Assembly (NCBI RefSeq): GCF_021432765.1
Contig: NZ_CP058908.1
Span: 1,132,001-1,196,000, forward strand
Origin: Pseudomonas phenolilytica
GTDB lineage: Bacteria; Pseudomonadota; Gammaproteobacteria; Pseudomonadales; Pseudomonadaceae
Direction of reading: 5' to 3'
Length of the DNA stretch: 64,000 nt
A model generated the notes under the pieces. That model made no database searches. It saw only the letters and a list, made by a program, of their open reading frames with translations, and was not told where the DNA came from. A program made the position numbers and the translations under genes. Numbering within the stretch: the first letter of the stretch is position 1; each line of letters opens with the position of its first letter. Of the stretch, positions 62,828 to 64,000 are shown piece by piece.

Positions 62828-63706
62828 TTAGCCCAGCAGGCCCATGACCATGCCCGGCATCTGGCCGGCTTGCTTGAGCATCGAGATGCCGGACTGCATC
62901 AGCATGCTGTTCTTGCTCATGTTGGCGCTTTCGATGGCGAAGTCGGCGTCCATGATGCGGCCCTTGGCCATCTCGGTGTTGTCCTTCATGTTCGCCAGGT
63001 TGTTGCTGGTGTGGTTCAGGCGGTTGATGGTGGCACCGAACTGCGCACGCAGGGAGCCGATATCGTCCAGCGCGGTCGCCAGGGTATCGACCATGGTGTT
63101 GGCGCCGGCTTCGGTGGCGATTTCGCCGCCCGAGGTGGCCGGGGTGGTGTAGGTGCCCGCCAGACCGTCCAGGGTGGTACCCAGGGCAGCGGAAGCAGTG
63201 GTGACGTTCAGGGTCAGCTTCTCGGCAGTGGTGGAGCCGATCTGGAAGTTGACGGCAGCGGCGCCGAACTTGCCGGTGGCGCCAGTGAGGCCGAACAACT
63301 TGTCGCCAGCATAGCTGGTGTTGGTCATGATGTTGGCCAGTTCTTTGCCCAGCTCGTCGTATTCAGCCTGCAGGGCATCGCGATCCGCCTGGGCGTTGGT
63401 GCCGTTGGCGGATTGGGTGGCCAGGTCCTTCATGCGCTGAACGATGTCAGTCATTTCGTTGAAGGCGCCTTCAGCGGTCTGCAGCATCGAGGTGGCGTCG
63501 CCAGTGTTGCGGATAGCCACGGACATGCCGCGGCTCTGAGCGTTCAGGCGGGTCGCGATCTGCAGGCCGGCGGCGTCGTCGGCAGCGGAGTTCACGCGCA
63601 GGCCGGTGCCCAGGCGCTGCTGGTTGGTCGACAGAGCATTGTTGAATTTGGTCAGGCTGGTCTGGGTGGTCAGCGAGGAGTAGTTCGTGTGGATGGACAG
63701 GGCCAT
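62828..63706 (-). CDS. lafA: Lateral flagellin LafA
   Basis: The 292-residue flagellin is the filament subunit. The N-terminal D0/D1 is MALSIHTNYSSLTTQTSLTK…RLGTGLRVNSAADDAAGLQIATRLNAQ, and the C-terminal D0/D1 is MAKGRIMDADFAIESANMSKNSMLMQSGISMLKQAG…MGLLG. The central part is short (about 60 residues, Thr/Ala/Gly-rich), as in compact lateral flagellins; it lacks Cys. The gene is monocistronic with its own strong terminator. A promoter for the LafS sigma factor is expected upstream but not clearly visible on the minus strand. Confidence 0.97.
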   Translation of the reverse strand: MALSIHTNYSSLTTQTSLTKFNNALSTNQQRLGTGLRVNSAADDAAGLQIATRLNAQSRGMSVAIRNTGDATSMLQTAEGAFNEMTDIVQRMKDLATQSANGTNAQADRDALQAEYDELGKELANIMTNTSYAGDKLFGLTGATGKFGAAAVNFQIGSTTAEKLTLNVTTASAALGTTLDGLAGTYTTPATSGGEIATEAGANTMVDTLATALDDIGSLRAQFGATINRLNHTSNNLANMKDNTEMAKGRIMDADFAIESANMSKNSMLMQSGISMLKQAGQMPGMVMGLLG

Positions 63707-63791
63707 GATGAATCCTTCGTGCTAAGTGGGCTGTAGGAGCTGGCTTGACTGCCTGCTGAAAGGACAAGGCGACAGCCGATAGCGAAGGATT

Positions 63792-63810
63792 AAATTCTGG
63801 CGCCAAATTT
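63792..63810. promoter_or_regulatory. Palindrome upstream of lafA
   Basis: AAATTCTGGCGCCAAATTT is an imperfect palindrome centred on GGCGCC, about 95 bases before the lafA start. It could be a regulator site; the evidence is only its symmetry and place. Confidence 0.3.
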
Positions 63811-63888
63811 TTTTTGGCAGCTGTCCTGCTGATGATGTCTGCCGTCCCGGACCCGCCGCGATGCGCGGTACATCTGATAAAGCAGCAT

Positions 63889-64000
63889 CTAGAAGGTGCT
63901 GGTCACCACCCCTTCGTCGAGTACCTGTGCATCGATCACCTTGCCGCTGCGCACGTTGCGCACGCGGATCACCTCGCCGGTGCGACCGTCGCCCAGCGCT
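63889..64000 (-). CDS. flgA: Flagellar P-ring assembly chaperone FlgA, C-terminal end (partial)
   Basis: Only the last 36 residues are inside the window: ALGDGRTGEVIRVRNV…SGKVIDAQVLDEGVVTS, the SAF/beta-clip end of FlgA with the GxxIRVRNxxSGKxI pattern. The stop TAG is at 63891-63889. FlgA is a periplasmic chaperone for P-ring (FlgI) assembly. Its presence suggests that the rest of the lateral locus (rod, hook and ring genes) continues to the right. Confidence 0.85.
   Translation of the reverse strand, partial: ALGDGRTGEVIRVRNVRSGKVIDAQVLDEGVVTSTF

Overview
The window is high-GC, densely coded DNA from a Gammaproteobacterium, most likely a pseudomonad (Pseudomonas or a close relative). Three things point there: the neighbourhood HDOD protein–recG–oxyR, the split transhydrogenase pntAA–pntAB–pntB, and a Spot 42/ErsA-like small RNA just after polA. 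This assignment is inferred from gene content and recalled synteny; no database was searched.

Layout. (1) 1-1.3 kb: 3' end of polA, then a probable ErsA-type sRNA with a strong terminator. (2) 1.5-8.8 kb: an orphan type VI secretion island, hcp–vgrG–large membrane-active effector candidate–DUF6708 membrane protein (probable immunity). The last three genes overlap by 4 nt, and a sigma-54-like promoter lies before hcp. (3) 8.9-12.2 kb, minus strand: three tandem DUF2388 secreted proteins, a DUF4105 protein with an HEIAH motif, and a DUF1127 protein. (4) 12.4-18 kb: an AraC regulator divergent from an SBF-type transporter, mdaB, and pntAA-AB-B. (5) 18.4-26 kb: a type II secretion operon gspE-F-G-H-I-J-K-L-M without gspC or gspD nearby. 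(6) 26-39.4 kb: chromosomal housekeeping and metabolic genes (YbaK-HDOD protein, recG, oxyR, SDR, AraC, LysE/RhtB, zinc alcohol dehydrogenase, AEC transporter, methyltransferase, haem-oxygenase-like protein, a small acidic protein, a PilZ protein).

(7) 39.4-64 kb: a lateral-type flagellar locus organised as in Vibrio lateral systems. fliM-N-P-Q-R-flhB-flhA run leftward. A LafK-like sigma-54 activator followed by fliE-F-G-H-I-J-flgM-flgN runs rightward. Then come fliD-S-T-K-L-lafS(fliA)-motA-motB. A ToxR/ToxS-like pair, the flagellin lafA and the 3' end of flgA are on the minus strand. The locus supplies its own export gate, switch, ATPase, cap, stator, sigma-28, anti-sigma and flagellin. Apart from the flgA tail, rod, hook and ring genes must lie outside the window. 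It carries no fliO, flhF or flhG.

The most unusual elements are a ~717 bp imperfect inverted repeat wedged between fliP and fliQ, whose end modules recur as a REP-like doublet at 36.0 kb; a lateral FliM lacking the usual N-terminal CheY-binding peptide; and a ToxR/ToxS-like transmembrane regulator pair with a tandem palindromic operator candidate, placed between the motor and flagellin genes.
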